Source: Marisa cornuarietis
Taxonomy: Eukaryota; Mollusca; Gastropoda; Architaenioglossa; Ampullariidae
Direction: 5' to 3'
Assembly: GCA_004794655.1 (NCBI GenBank)
Contig: SMMW01000130.1
Coordinates: 992,001-1,056,000 of the forward strand
Length of the DNA: 64,000 nt
The position numbers and the translations under genes were made by a program. Below the pieces are notes generated by a model. That model saw nothing but the letters and a program-made list of their open reading frames with translations, searched no databases and had not been told where the DNA came from. This document shows, piece by piece, positions 35,601-47,300 of this stretch. The stretch's first letter is position 1; every line of letters begins with the position of its first letter.

Positions 35601-35919
35601 TCTACACTGGCTACCCATCCGTTCTCGCATTCAGTACAAACTGTCTGTGCTGTGTTTTAATTTCTTTGCTGGCTCCTGTCCTGACTATTTCTCTGAACTT
35701 CTCATCCCTTACTCTCCGTCCAGACAACTACGCTCTTCGTCTGACGACCGTATCCTAACTGTTCCTGTCACCAGCACAACAACATATGGTCACAGGACTT
35801 TTGGCTACTGTGCTGCAAAACAATGGAACTCTCTTCCTTTCCATATCCGCCACCTTCCTACAACTGAATCTTTCAAATCTGCACTGAAAACGCACCTCTT
35901 CCTTGAGCATTACTCCTAA
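32677..35919 (+). CDS. LINE ORF2: apurinic-type endonuclease plus reverse transcriptase, 1080 aa
   Basis: The APE-like endonuclease has its residues in order: Asn134 (LFNAQS), Glu166 (TETW), Asp283 and Asn285 (GDVN), and Asp347-His348 (SDH). The reverse transcriptase has NNYRPVSNL, Asp713 in LSAAFDTIDH, GVPQGSVLGP, and the catalytic YADD at residues 797-800, then the C-terminal [10 protein letters not shown] and [12 protein letters not shown] motifs. No stop or frameshift is present and all catalytic residues are retained, so the protein could be active. The sequence style (LDLSAAFDTIDH, YRPFHSTET) and GCGCTATA/ATT tail place it in the CR1/L2 group. The first 125 residues are basic and low in similarity to the endonuclease, so the true start may be later than 32677. 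Confidence 0.93.
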   Translation: MVIVWVLFGVAGIVDVGLCGSCLDRVTYLLRRYRAGRRKQRPLKKSATHSYSVSCPPSPDSESDSGFVKASLCVNSLLNHVFPTQQHQRQRGRDESEPVGSNNFTPNQHGRLRTGDCQVSRTQLNTRLHVGLFNAQSVSSAQQSLKRAEIVEFVIDRRLDIFIITETWLKQHGDESVCVDLTPVGYCLKSFPRPTRGGGIAIIYRSSLAKYLSFTTAVSFPHTSFEFVQVSSSAPHCLMHLLCIYRPPPSARNKLTSSTFFSEFHDLLDYSNALIGPAILLGDVNLHFDNSSHPDTVKLSEMLHTFRFVQSVSQPTHKRDHILDWVIHRPDDHLVQSVDVSHDLSSDHYSVLIELDRKCPSSAPVFRPTRSLQNVDRLAFKAQLQMALLQPPSAEQLDCVLRRVVDDHAPVSRRLMRQSKCAPWHSQIRVELRDLKRTRRRAERVWRKTGLAIHKEIYNAAKRSVAKCIYAAKASYLQGQIINCTSSKKLFAICSQMTGSKTATPLPTAYPASLLPQVFSDYFTSKILDIRSSLDSVSVLDSISCDVLPGCSMSKFLPVSETDVKAVILKAKPTTCELDPMPTSLLLECLDTLLPAITNIVNVSLSSGVFPSLFENAVVRPLLKKSTLDVNVLNNYRPVSNLSFLSKIIEKIVLTQLWAYLQEHHLIPQAQSAYRPFHSTETTLIKVTTDILSALDSGDVSPLTLLDLSAAFDTIDHSLLLHRLHILYGISGPALSWFNSYLTDRTQTVSVDGQTSRPASLFCGVPQGSVLGPVLFILYTKPLSSCIRSHQVSHQSYADDTQLYCSTPPAESYSAISSIKACISDVKGWMLKNKLKLNDDKTEALLCHRRRHQPSLVSLPNHIKVGDSNITFTSSVRNLGFIVTDDMTLDRHVAAVCRSAYYEIRKISAIRHFLSTRATNTLICAFVLSRLDYCNSLLAGCPDYLIQRLQKVQNSAARLVLRARKRDHVTPLLRFLHWLPIRSRIQYKLSVLCFNFFAGSCPDYFSELLIPYSPSRQLRSSSDDRILTVPVTSTTTYGHRTFGYCAAKQWNSLPFHIRHLPTTESFKSALKTHLFLEHYS

Positions 35920-36190
35920 CACAGTCCACACAATGCTAGTCCTTCTTAACCCCGCCCCCTTCCCTCTTGCTACTTTACCCATCTTTCTCGCAGAATCACT
36001 ATATTTTTTCTGTTCCTGTTACTTGATGCCTTTTGTTTTCTGTTTCGTCAGTACTGTCGTTTTCTTTCGTCCCCTTTGTTCTGTGTCTACTTAGTCCACG
36101 TCTCTTCCTCGTTTTAAGCGCTAAGAGCATGCTCTCTATGAGTGTGAATATGCGCTATAAAAATCTTCACTATTATTATTATTATTATTG
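32677..36190 (+). mobile_element. L2/CR1-like LINE with intact ORF2, 3' UTR and tail
   Basis: This copy has an unbroken endonuclease/RT ORF (32677-35919), a roughly 200-bp 3' UTR, then GCGCTATAAAAATCTTCAC followed by an ATT-repeat tail at about 36171-36189. At least two 5'-truncated copies (20591-21360 and 42309-42672) share the same 3' end, which defines the family. No ORF1 was recognised, and the 5' boundary is uncertain (roughly 32650-32760), so the copy may be 5' truncated ahead of ORF2. It lies about 0.7 kb downstream of DUF5054 copy 2. Confidence 0.9.
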
Positions 36191-38353
36191 CCCCAAGGAA
36201 ATAAAGTCGACATAATTATCATTCCCAAGATGTGATGACCATCATTCTTGCGTACTGCATGTGCACCAAATCAGTTGTACTTCACATGCACAATCTACTT
36301 AACATCTGAGCGTGTGTAAATGGCAGATGATTATACAATAGTAGCACAGATGTGATTTTCATTTCCCAGGTGTGTGTGTGGGGTGGGTGGGTTGTAGGGC
36401 AGAAGTATTGTCTCTATTGGAAGCAGAAGTGCCTCCTTCGAAACCAGATCCCAGAAGCGTATATCACACAACTGGAAGTGGAGTGGTCTTTCCTGAACAG
36501 AGTTGTTTACCCATTACTAGAATGATCTAACCCCTGGACAGAACGGTTGCCCTGTAAATCATTTTTTAATCATAGTCATGCAAGAGGTAGTTACCTCCCT
36601 TTGATCCTCCAGCCCTGCAGTTTTTTGAAATATTTTAAAATGCTTCAAATAAAACACACATTTGCTTTCATGGTTTTTAATTTTCCTATCCTTAATTAAC
36701 AACACTTCATTCCACATCCTTCAACATTAATTTCCCTTCACCAAAGACATTAACTTTCCGATCACCTTTAGGTCACAAACAAACTTTGTAACGTACAAAA
36801 TGGTTTCATCTGCTCAGCATTCTTTGAGACTTGACAGGTTTCTCATGCAAAATGGCACTAATGATGTTCTCTTGTGAGCTGCGCTTTAAAAAGCTACATT
36901 GTAACAACATTATTGACTGCGGTGTATTATACTATTTTGAATTGAGGTCAAGATTCACACAATAAAAAAATATGCCGTTGACTCCATGTTCTTGTTTGCC
37001 TATTGTTTGTCACACTTGGAGGCCAGCTTTCAAGATAAAAACTGTAGACTACATGTCATTTCACAGTAAATTCACAGACTTGGGGTACCAATGTAGAACC
37101 TGCATTCAGTCGAGAACAATGTAACAGAAATTTCAACACTGATTTTTTTCCTTGCAGTTCTTTTAAGTGAAACAACTTTTTTTTCAAGCTGGCAATTAAA
37201 AAAAAACAAAAAAACTATAACATACCCTCGACCATCAAATATGTTTGATTTTGCTACACATAATGAAATCTGTTCAAATATGAGTATGGAATTGTTTTTT
37301 TTATAGGTCCAATAATGACTAGATGTAAATTAACTCTCTCCTTTCAGGAGTTTGTGTGAAGGTAGAAGAGAAAGGAAAGACAGCATACAGGTAAAGCCAA
37401 GTCAGAAGAAGTGAAAACACTTAGATTTGCAGAAATCTGTTTTTTCCTGCCTAAAACATGGTGCACCAAAAACCCATGAATGCCTCTGTACAGATTTAGT
37501 TGTGAACAGTAACATGCACGAAATCTCTTCAGAGTCGTCTTCAGCTTTTTACAATGGCATTTAAAAGTGAAAACCACACTGTCAACATTAGTTTGTAATT
37601 ATCTTCAAATTTATTCTACTGCTGCACATAACTTGCTGGCAAGACGTTCAGCTGTGACAAACTCTGTGATACTGAACTGTAGATATGCATGTGCTTTATA
37701 GTTTATTGAAAGTGTGAACCCCTTCCTTCTCATAAGACCTTGTGCACAATACACACATAGAAATGCACACCTACAATATGGAAACCTTATTTCCTACACC
37801 TGGGAGAAAGAACTAACAGTTTTCCATAAAAATGCCTATATATATATATCAACGAAAGCGATACCTTAAAACCAGTGACACATTCACCATGTTAGATACA
37901 TATTTTTAGCTTTTGTGTTTATTTAGTTCATTTTCATTTAAACTATTGCTAAGTTTGTAGTTACCTATTAATGTAGGAGACAGTGTATCTGAAGACAGTC
38001 ACAGTAAAATGTAGACTTTACCATCTATAGTGTTGCTATTTATGATTCTTGGTCATGAAAAAATTTTTTTTAATAAGACACAGGCATGTCGAAAACACTT
38101 TTTTGACGTATGAGAAGCATGTCAAATACAGTTCTCTAACAGAATAAGAGGCATATAGAACATTAATTATAATTATCTGTCTAATCACCACGTTTGATCC
38201 TCATAAAGGCATCTCAATCACTTGCAGTCCACACCATCCCATCCCACTCAGCCACCACATGCACAACGATTTGTACAAGAATTCCATAGTTCATGATGGC
38301 AGTCACATGCACATGTATGTGAGAAAAAGCATGTTGCTATCAGTGACTCAGGG
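36191..38353. other. Non-coding stretch, probably including the 3' UTR of the P5A ATPase gene
   Basis: No coding exons found. On the minus strand, AATAAA sites occur at 37918-37923 and 37610-37615 (seen as TTTATT on the plus strand), about 430 and 740 nt past the ATPase stop codon, and either could end that transcript. The remainder is AT-rich single-copy-looking DNA with a short TA repeat at about 37842-37850. Confidence 0.4.
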
Positions 38354-41300
38354 TCAGTACATCGACTTCAATCGCCCAGCACCAAACATAAACTGACATA
38401 TCCTGTCAACAAAATATGCCACCACTATGTCTGCTGCCACGACTAGTAAAACCATGTTACGAAACTGAAAGGAAGAGAAACAGAAAGATCAGGGGAATAT
38501 AAAGAATGAAACAGAGTTCTAAAGATATGGTTAGAGAGCTAGCATATTTATCTTTTTTTCTCACAAGTCGCTTTTCCACATCAAAATACCATTTTTGGTG
38601 GTAAAATATCTTTCTTCGAGTACTTACCAGATGACATGACTATATATGGAGACCATGAGGTGTTTTCAGTCACGAAGCGCAGAGACTTCTATAACGGAGA
38701 TGGAGCCTAAACAGAAGGGGGACCAAGAGCGGGTTGGTACAACAGATCAGACCGGAGTCCTGCCTTCAGTACTTTACTCGACCTGCTGTCCCGTGCGGGT
38801 GGCGATTCAGGCAGAGTGTCCTTCCCTTCCCCTTCTTCTGGAACCACTCCCACAGCAGTTACCTGCCTGAGATTAACCCCTGTCAGGCCTCTAGTTAGTT
38901 TTAGTTGTAGCGGTAGGGAAGGAAAGGTGTGTGTGTGTGTGTGTGCCCGTTAGGTTGTTTTGCCAAATTGCTGTGAGAGGGTTTGCCTGGTCGTTGGCGC
39001 TTTTATCTTTGGGAGCCTTTGATCCCCATTTTGTTCTTCCTTTCCTCCTTTAATGTAATTTTTTTATTAATAAACATGCACTTTGTACTGTTCCCCTGTG
39101 CGTGCGGCTATTTTGTGCACTGGGGAGTGATTGGACGCGTCGCTAGCATCGGGCGTTCAAGTGCCTGCAGTGACTGTGTGGTTGTGAGGGTGCTTGCAAG
39201 GGTAGAGCGTGTGGCCCCCGACTGCATTACGCGTCAGTACCAATCCGCTCTTGATCCCCCTTCTGTTTAGGCTCCATCTCCGCACCTTCTGGATGAAAAT
39301 ACCTCACTGTCTCCATATAGTCATGTCATCTGGTACACTATGATGAAGAAAGAAGAAAGCAAAGGTGTCATAATAAAAATACTTTTTTACTACCCTCAAA
39401 ATTGAGGAAGAGTAAATCACGAAACTGGTAGAATTTGAATATCAATATAACTTCATCTGCAGATTAATATAACTACAAATATACCATTTTTGGTTTAAAA
39501 TTTCTTTCTTCGAGTACTTACCAGATGACATGACTATATGGAGATCACCCTCTAGCTACCTCAAATCCAGCTGTCCAAACCCGTGCACCACGGTAGGACT
39601 TTAAAACAGCTCAGCCCCCTTCCATTCCACCTGTCTCACTAGTGAGCCTCCCTACTCCAGTTTTAAGCCTGGATTGAGTCTGGAACCCACTGCGGGGAGG
39701 CAGGAGGGAGCTGGCTGTCATGTCATCTGGTAAGTACTCGAAGAAAGAAATTTTACCACCAAAAATTGTATTTCTTCTTCGTACTGTACCAGATGACATG
39801 ACTATATGGAGAATAACTAACAGGCGGGGGGAGTGGTTGCCCACCCTGTAAGAACACCTACAAACATCTATAGGTGAACATAAAACAAAAGAAATCACAC
39901 CCCAAATCCAGCCGGGCTGTAGAGTGAGGCCGCCTTGACTGCGCTATGCAACGCTGCCATTGGACCTGTCAGGCAGGTTGCCGTATCTACTCCCTGCTCT
40001 GCTGCTGATACCCAGCCAACTGTCACCAATGAGTCAGGATAGGGTGCAAGATCCGTAGGTAGAACCTAGTGATGCACACAATAACGCCAGCCTATAGTCC
40101 AAATGACTATAGCGCTGCATATCCCGAAGGCTGGACTAGTGGCAACAGCTCAAGCCTCAATGCACGAACCTTCCAACTGGGGAAGCTGCTGTCAAGCATC
40201 AGTGCAAAACCACCTGCACTACTGCTAACCCCCAGGCTGTAATAGCTTGCACTGAGAAAACTTCTGTCTTACCATTCCACACTGGTAAGAACCAACAGAT
40301 GCCTCCCTGAGCAAGGCCAACCTCTTGGGGTAAATCCGGAGTGTTCTCACTAAATCCTGTGGTAAACTGATACTTCAGGCCTGTTCTTGGAAGTATGAGT
40401 AGCATATTCTCCTAGGACCCTGTTCTGGAAGAGTAATCTGAGTCAGTAAGGCAGGATTATGTGTAGGGATATGAAACCCTTACCCCTAAACTGTCGAGCA
40501 AGTCAAAACTGAGTATCTCAAGTCTCAGATATAGTAGCCACCTCTGCTCCAAATGCTAACACTATGTCTGCCCTGCCAGAAGCTTAAAGGAGACCGGGAT
40601 AACGGCTCAAGAACTGTCGAGTTCCAGCGGTAAATACCCATCCTCCAATCCCAAGAAGGGAAGAGAGTGCAACCTACTGGTTGAGGGCTAACAAACTTGT
40701 CAGCAGGGCAGAACATGGCTATTGGCCCCCATTCTATTGACCGCCAAAGACGGAATGTATCTGATAGCATGGCTTTATAGTCTTCAATAATAACGAGTTC
40801 CAAAGTCTTATTAAGAATCACAAACCATTCTGCCTAGAACATATCAGAAGGATCCCGTCCATAACTAAAGTCTGCTTCTTTTAACCATGAAGGTGGAGGG
40901 CTTTCTAGTGAAAGCAAAGCGCTCCGCCACCTCACTAGATCAATGTCGACTTCAGCTGTCACCTCTAATAAGGCAAAGGCGTGAAGTTGCAGATTCTCCG
41001 CTGCCAGATAAACTGGCTGACTGCACAGCTCTCTTTACAGAGCCCGTATGGGTGGACCTTCTTGAGGTACACCCCATTGACAAAGCTGCTTACTCTTAGC
41101 TCCCAAGACCAATTCCAGGAAGTGGGTCCAATATGAGAGGCCTGATCTTGGTCTCTATTGATCTTTGTCTGGCAGAAGAATTGTAAGGTCTATGCCCTGA
41201 GTTCCTTCCCAATGCAGTGACACTATGTCAACTGTCCAAACGTCCCCACAAGTCTCACAGAGGTCCCCCATATGAAACAACCTGACAAGAGTTGGAAAAT

Positions 41301-44300
41301 TGTCTGGCGAAGGATAACATCCCTTACTGTTCAAGGCCTTTGGCTGGGACATAGGTCTGCCAGTAATACTGAGCTTAGCTATGCCAGAATAAAACATGAT
41401 CCACCAGAATAACCTTCCAGCTAAGGGGCACAGCAAAGGGGAGAGAGCACCCCACTGTCGACATAAAAAGATCACTGCTTTGGATCTTTCAGCCAAAACC
41501 ATTCCTGTTATCCTATGCAGGGTCCGCTGTCAAGTAACTTGTGCTCTCCACATCGCCAACCATTCCCAGCCTTTAGTTTAAGTGCTGAGACTGTTCTTCC
41601 TCCACCACTGGCCCTGTTATAACCAAAGGTCAAGAGGAAGGCCCCCCCCCCACGTCTGGCGGCTGTCAGTTGTGCCTCAATAAAACTCCAGCGTGGGATC
41701 GCCGTGGCTAGCCACCGGAAGTTGTTCATAGACATTCAGTGTGACTGTAACTCGCCAACATAGTTGTCGGATTATCCAACCATCCCGTTGTTGGCCTCCA
41801 GCTTGCCAACAAGACCATCTGAGTAGGGCGTATATGAGCCATCCCACTTGATATGGAGTACCAACTCTGAAGAAACTGGGTGACTCAGCCACCTCAACTC
41901 TTAACAGTAAGGTCAAGAGGTTAGCCAGTTCGAGCTTCACCTGCTGTTTTGGCTGTGTAAAATCAACCGTGGCAAGGCTGACATGGCTTTCTGAGCCCTC
42001 ATCCGGAACAGGATTACGCAAATCCATAGCCGGCAGGCTACAATGGTCTCCTGACCACATGTCTACTCATGGCCTGGGTAGGATGTACCAGAAACACAGG
42101 CTGTGGCCCGGGTAGGAGGGGGGGGGCAAGCTGAAAACGTCCCGGGCCTGTACTGCAACGTCATTCCGGTAAAAATCATAGTGCCGATTTCCGCCCGAAA
42201 GGCATCACGGCAAATCATAAAACGCTGCCTTCAAAGGCAAGGCATAGAAGCGGGCCGCTAAAGGTTGCAACAGGACAATAAAAAGGCGTCAGCAAAGTCT
42301 ATGTAGGTTAATAATAATAATAATAGTGAAGATTTTTATAGCGCATATTCACACTCATAGAGAGCATGCTCTTAGCGCTTAAAACGAGGAAGAGACGTGG
42401 ACTAAGTAGACACAGAACAAAGGGGACGAAAGAAAACGACAGTACTGACGAAACAGAAAACATTAAAAGGCATCAAGTAACAGGAACAGAGAAATATAGT
42501 GATTCTGCGAGAAAGATGGGTAAAGCAGCAAGAGGGAAGGGGGCGGGGTTAAGAAGGACGGGCATTGTGCGGACTGTGTTAGGAGAAATGCTCAAGGAAG
42601 AGGTGCGTTTTCAGTGCAGATTTGAAAGATTCAGTTCTAGGAAGGTGGCGGATATGGAAAGGATATGGAAAGGTTACATAAACATGCCACACGAACGCCG
42701 CTCTCACTTCATGAATAGCCTTCTCGAGACTGTAGCGAGATTCTTACTTCGCAGAGACATCTCTATGCTCTGTCTCTTGGCCCTGGAGAATAAATCACTG
42801 ACCCCGTGCAGGGAGGTCTCTTCTGAAAGACAGGCACAGTACTTCGCTGATCACCGCAAAGATCCCTAAGATCTAAGAGAAGTCTCCCACTGAGCTAAGT
42901 GTCACCTCAGTGTCACTCCGACTGAACCGTGGGAGAAGTCGGTGAGTGAAGGGAGTGAAGCCGATGCGAGGACGTCTAGTCTCAAACAGACTTCTCCCCC
43001 CTAGCCCTGGCTGCTGGGTAACTCATCTGACCATCGGCTAAAAAGCCAGGCTCAAAGCGGACGCTGGGGGGGCGGGGGGGGAGTGCCGCGCTGCTGAAAT
43101 CCTCTCTTTCTCTCTCTCCTATCGCTGGTGTGCAGCGCGGGGGCGGCGCTGGAGGAAACGCCGCCCTTCCTGTCACAGTAGGGAAACCGCCCTACGTCGA
43201 ATCCGTAGCGGGCAGGCACGAGATGAGCGTAAGGTGTCAAGACCACATACCCACTCGAGGCTTGGGGGTCAAGCCTCACCCAGGCAGAGACCCGGGGGGA
43301 GGGGACTAGCCCCAAGCGCCCCGGGGCGGGGGTACCCTCCTGGTACATAGCGTTCCGCCTGCTCGCTCTTCCCTCGCCCCGTGTGGGCTGACAGGGGGCA
43401 TTTGATGCAAGCTGTACACCCTCCCACTGGTGGACGTCCTCTGGAACGCTGTGTCCGGCCTGGCCACTTAACTTCGTCTAACACTAGAGACAGAAGAAAG
43501 GCCTCTGGAACTAGCCACACCCCCTCCCACGGAGGACCGGAGGGAGAGTGCTCCACGGTCTGTCGATCCAGTCCGTTCCCGACTGGAGACTTAAGTGTTA
43601 TGGACCTTACCTTGATAGAGTTGTCTGGCTGGCCTAGGGGCCGCCAGTATCCCGCGGTCATTCACCTGCATGGAATAGCAGGTCAAGAAAGTACTGAAGG
43701 CAGGACTCCGGTCTGGTCTGTTGTACCAATCCGCTCTTGGTCCCCCTTCTATTTAGGCCCCGTCTCCTTAACAAAAGGCCCCGCACTTTCTGGCTGAAAG
43801 CACTCTTACAAGCGCGATTTGCTCCGTTTGTGCCCTCGTTATCTAGGTAAGGGTCACAGGTCTCACAGAGGAGGCTGCCTCCCAACATATCCCAGATACT
43901 AACGATCTGCTTGTAATACTACTGCTCCAAGGGACCGACTGTAAGAACAAACTCAGGAGTCCACACAAAGTGATGACTCCTTAGTACACCGGGACACGTG
44001 ACTAGCCTCTGATTAGCACTCTCACTATTGAGGCTACTTTTGTTCAAGTATCCAGAAAGGACAGACCCCTTTACTGGATAAGTTAACCATAGCTGCGGTA
44101 AGCAGTGAAACACACCTGAGATGGATGCCTACACATCGCGACTGTGGTCTTAACACAGACGTCTGAACCTGGGTCTGATATCACGCTCGGTAGTGCGGCT
44201 TTGTGTTCTGTATAGTTATCCGATAAGCCAGAAACCTATGGCTCAGTAAGCCCTGAAATGACCGGCCTAACCTGTCGGTAAGTCCTGGCGCTGAACAACG

Positions 44301-47300
44301 GACAAAGGGAAGCGAAAACACGAGTGCGCCTCGCAGTCCATAATATAAATAGGCGTTAGAGATACTGTGACAGTAAATCACTTATTCGGCAATGATGTTC
44401 TGCATCAAAGGGAACGCCAAAACTTTGAACTGCTCAGAAAGGACATAGTGTAGGCAGCGCGCGCGGACACGCACGGCAAACTAAAGCGACCATCTTCAAA
44501 CACGTGAGAGCAAAGCTGCCCGCCTCCACCTAGGACACGTACGTAACTCGGAGCCCACGTGACACGAAAAGGCTCAGTGACATATCCGCTACTGCTTTGA
44601 GCGTAGGCTGTCATTCACTAAACAACGGAAGTAGTCTTGAAACACTCCGCCGGCAAAACACGTGCTAAATGCCGCAGTCCTTAACCAGACTCCCACGCGC
44701 TTCACATACATCTTAAACATACAACATAAACACGCTTGTACACACAGAAGGAAAGAAACTTTCAGCTGGTCAACAATTTTATTTTTTTATACCCTTGCTA
44801 CCCGCGTGGCCACAAGGGCCCTGCGTCGTACACATTAAAATGGACCGCTTCATGATAGAGCGTGTCATTCTTGCGTCGGGGCCATGATTAACGTCTCTGT
44901 ATCGCTCCATTTCAGGGTAAGTACCGCACGCAGACGGCAGTGGAGGGGGGTGGAGGTGTCCAGCCTACTAAACAGCGCTGAATACCGTTCATGACACATG
45001 CATAGCCCAATTCGATACAGACAGCTTCTTTATAGCTTAACAACTACCAGACAGCTAACGTCTGACACCACTGGGCCCGTAAATTCCACAGGGGAGGGGC
45101 AGAAGAAACATTCTTTCATGCCCCCACCCCCTACTACTTCTCTAAGAGAAACATGGCGGTGTCGGGAAACCCTCTTTCTGGGTAGCGGGATATTATAAGC
45201 TGTTCTAGCCTTACCTTATATTGCTCTAAGATAAGAGCAATTAACCAGCCGAAGCGAAAACCTTCCCGCCGTGTTTCGTCTCTGACCACCTGCATTCGCA
45301 ACTTTGTCCCTTTCAGTAGAAGAAGCGGTAAACTTCACAGGAATAAAAAGGACGCCAGGCTGTCAGTACTGCGCCTATGAAAGCAGAAAACCACACTTCA
45401 CAGGCCTCACACGGCATATCCAAAAGAAACGAGGTAGCTGCCACACGTCTGAACTGCGTGAAGCCGGGCTTAAAACTGGAGCAGGGAGGCTCACTAGCGA
45501 GACAGGTGGGATGGAAGGGGGCTGAGCTGTTTTAAAGTCCTATCGTGGTGCACGGGTTTGGACAGCTGGATTTGAGGTAGCTAGAGGGTCATGTCATCTG
45601 GTATAGTACAAAGAAGAAACAATTTTATGAGGAATCTGTAAAAAATAAATCAATATTAGCTTTTCACCATAAAATACAAAAATAAGTAAATAAAAAAATC
45701 TTACTTCTGATGGAAGATCAACAAGTTCAAACTGCTTTGTAATATCAGGAACAAGGCCACTAGCCAAAATAATAATGCCGCCACAGGAAAATAGTAGACT
45801 GTACAAAAGGGGCCGGTTTTCTCGTAGACTTTCCATGAATGGTTCCCCCTGAAAATGTTTTAACAATCATTTCTGTGGTTTACTATGTAAAACCATTAGA
45901 ATCCATAACATTTAAAATTCACACCCATTTTTTTGTAATTAAAAAATGCTTACAAATGAAGAATTATGTGCTATTTCTTTTGAATTTTGTAAACAGATCT
46001 ATTATGCAAGAGGTATTTGAAAAGCAAATTTCTCAAGCAGCTATAAAATGCACACCATATTTATTTAGATTAAGATTAAAACAGCACACACACACACACA
46101 CACACAGAATAGCAAGGTCAGCTTTTACAGTAGAGCAGAATTTGCAGAGCACATTTTCTCTCATGAGGCAAGCTAAATGTGTTGTTCATCAAAGATTACA
46201 AACGAACTAACAGTTTACATACAATGAAGAATCACAAGAAATGGAAAATAGGTGATACAGTGGTAAACATGAATGAACTGCATGTACAAAGACAGGGAAT
46301 TGAGGAGTGAGCAAAAGAGCTCACTACATTATAAAAGGTATTTCTTAAAGAGGTGGGTTTGTTAGGGAATTTGCTGAAATATAAAGCAGACAATCATAAT
46401 ATTAAAAAAACAAAACAAAACCAAAAAAATGAAGACATATTTAAGCATCCAGTTTATAAAATCTGTGCAGAATCAGAAGGTGAATACCTTGTAGTTAACA
46501 GCAAATGTTGACACCTGTAGTGACATGGATATTATGTATACTGTTGTGTTGAGAATGCTTGGCTCAAACTCCTTCTCTAGATCCACAAACTCTCCTTCCG
46601 GCCTATTGGAAAACGAAAACATAGTAGGGGTAGCTGATCCAGACACACAACTTTCTCTCAAATGCCTGGTGCTTTCATTTTTCTTTCATTTTTGGCAATT
46701 CCATTGCAGAACAGGATATCAATCCGGGATCAAAACAGCAAAGATTATAGAGCCAAATTTTTGTCCTAAAAATATCCGTTTCACAGCAGTAGCGTCTTTT
46801 ACAACAGAAACCTGCCCCATATGTAACTTGTCACAGTTCTAACAAGCATAATGCGACAGTTCAGGTTATTTGGACGTTGAAAGTCTGCATAACCCAAAAT
46901 GTTGCTCATTCTCTCTCTCTCTGTTTGGCTGGCAATGTTGTGAATGGTGCACTAGCATGATGTAGTACACTGTTACTGGTGCTTGCTGATCACAGGTGCC
47001 AATCAGAGAGGATAATGAACGGATGGGTTTTGGAAACAAAAATTTAAAGTAGTTTTATATCGCCTATATCTACCGATATCTGCAAAAAAAATGAAAACCA
47101 TTCATGTTGGTTTTTAACATAGAAACAGGAAGATGCTAGTTTGAAGACTTGAATTTTAATTTAAGTTTAAAGTTAAGAGAAAGAAATTGTTTCTACCTTA
47201 TTCTGTCAAGAAGAAAGGACAACAAACCTGGGAGTCAACAGTTTTGCATGGTAGACAAGAAACATTAAACTAGAGAAATGGACAGCAAACTGCAGCATCA

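Noticed and set aside
35755..35982. Minus-strand 75-codon frame in the intact LINE
   Set aside because: It is the antisense shadow of the reverse transcriptase C-terminus; the same shadow appears in the plus strand of the 20591 and 42309 copies.
42982..43797. Several 64-138 codon frames on both strands
   Set aside because: They overlap one another in the GC-rich interior of element C, where stops are rare by composition; none has a recognisable domain.
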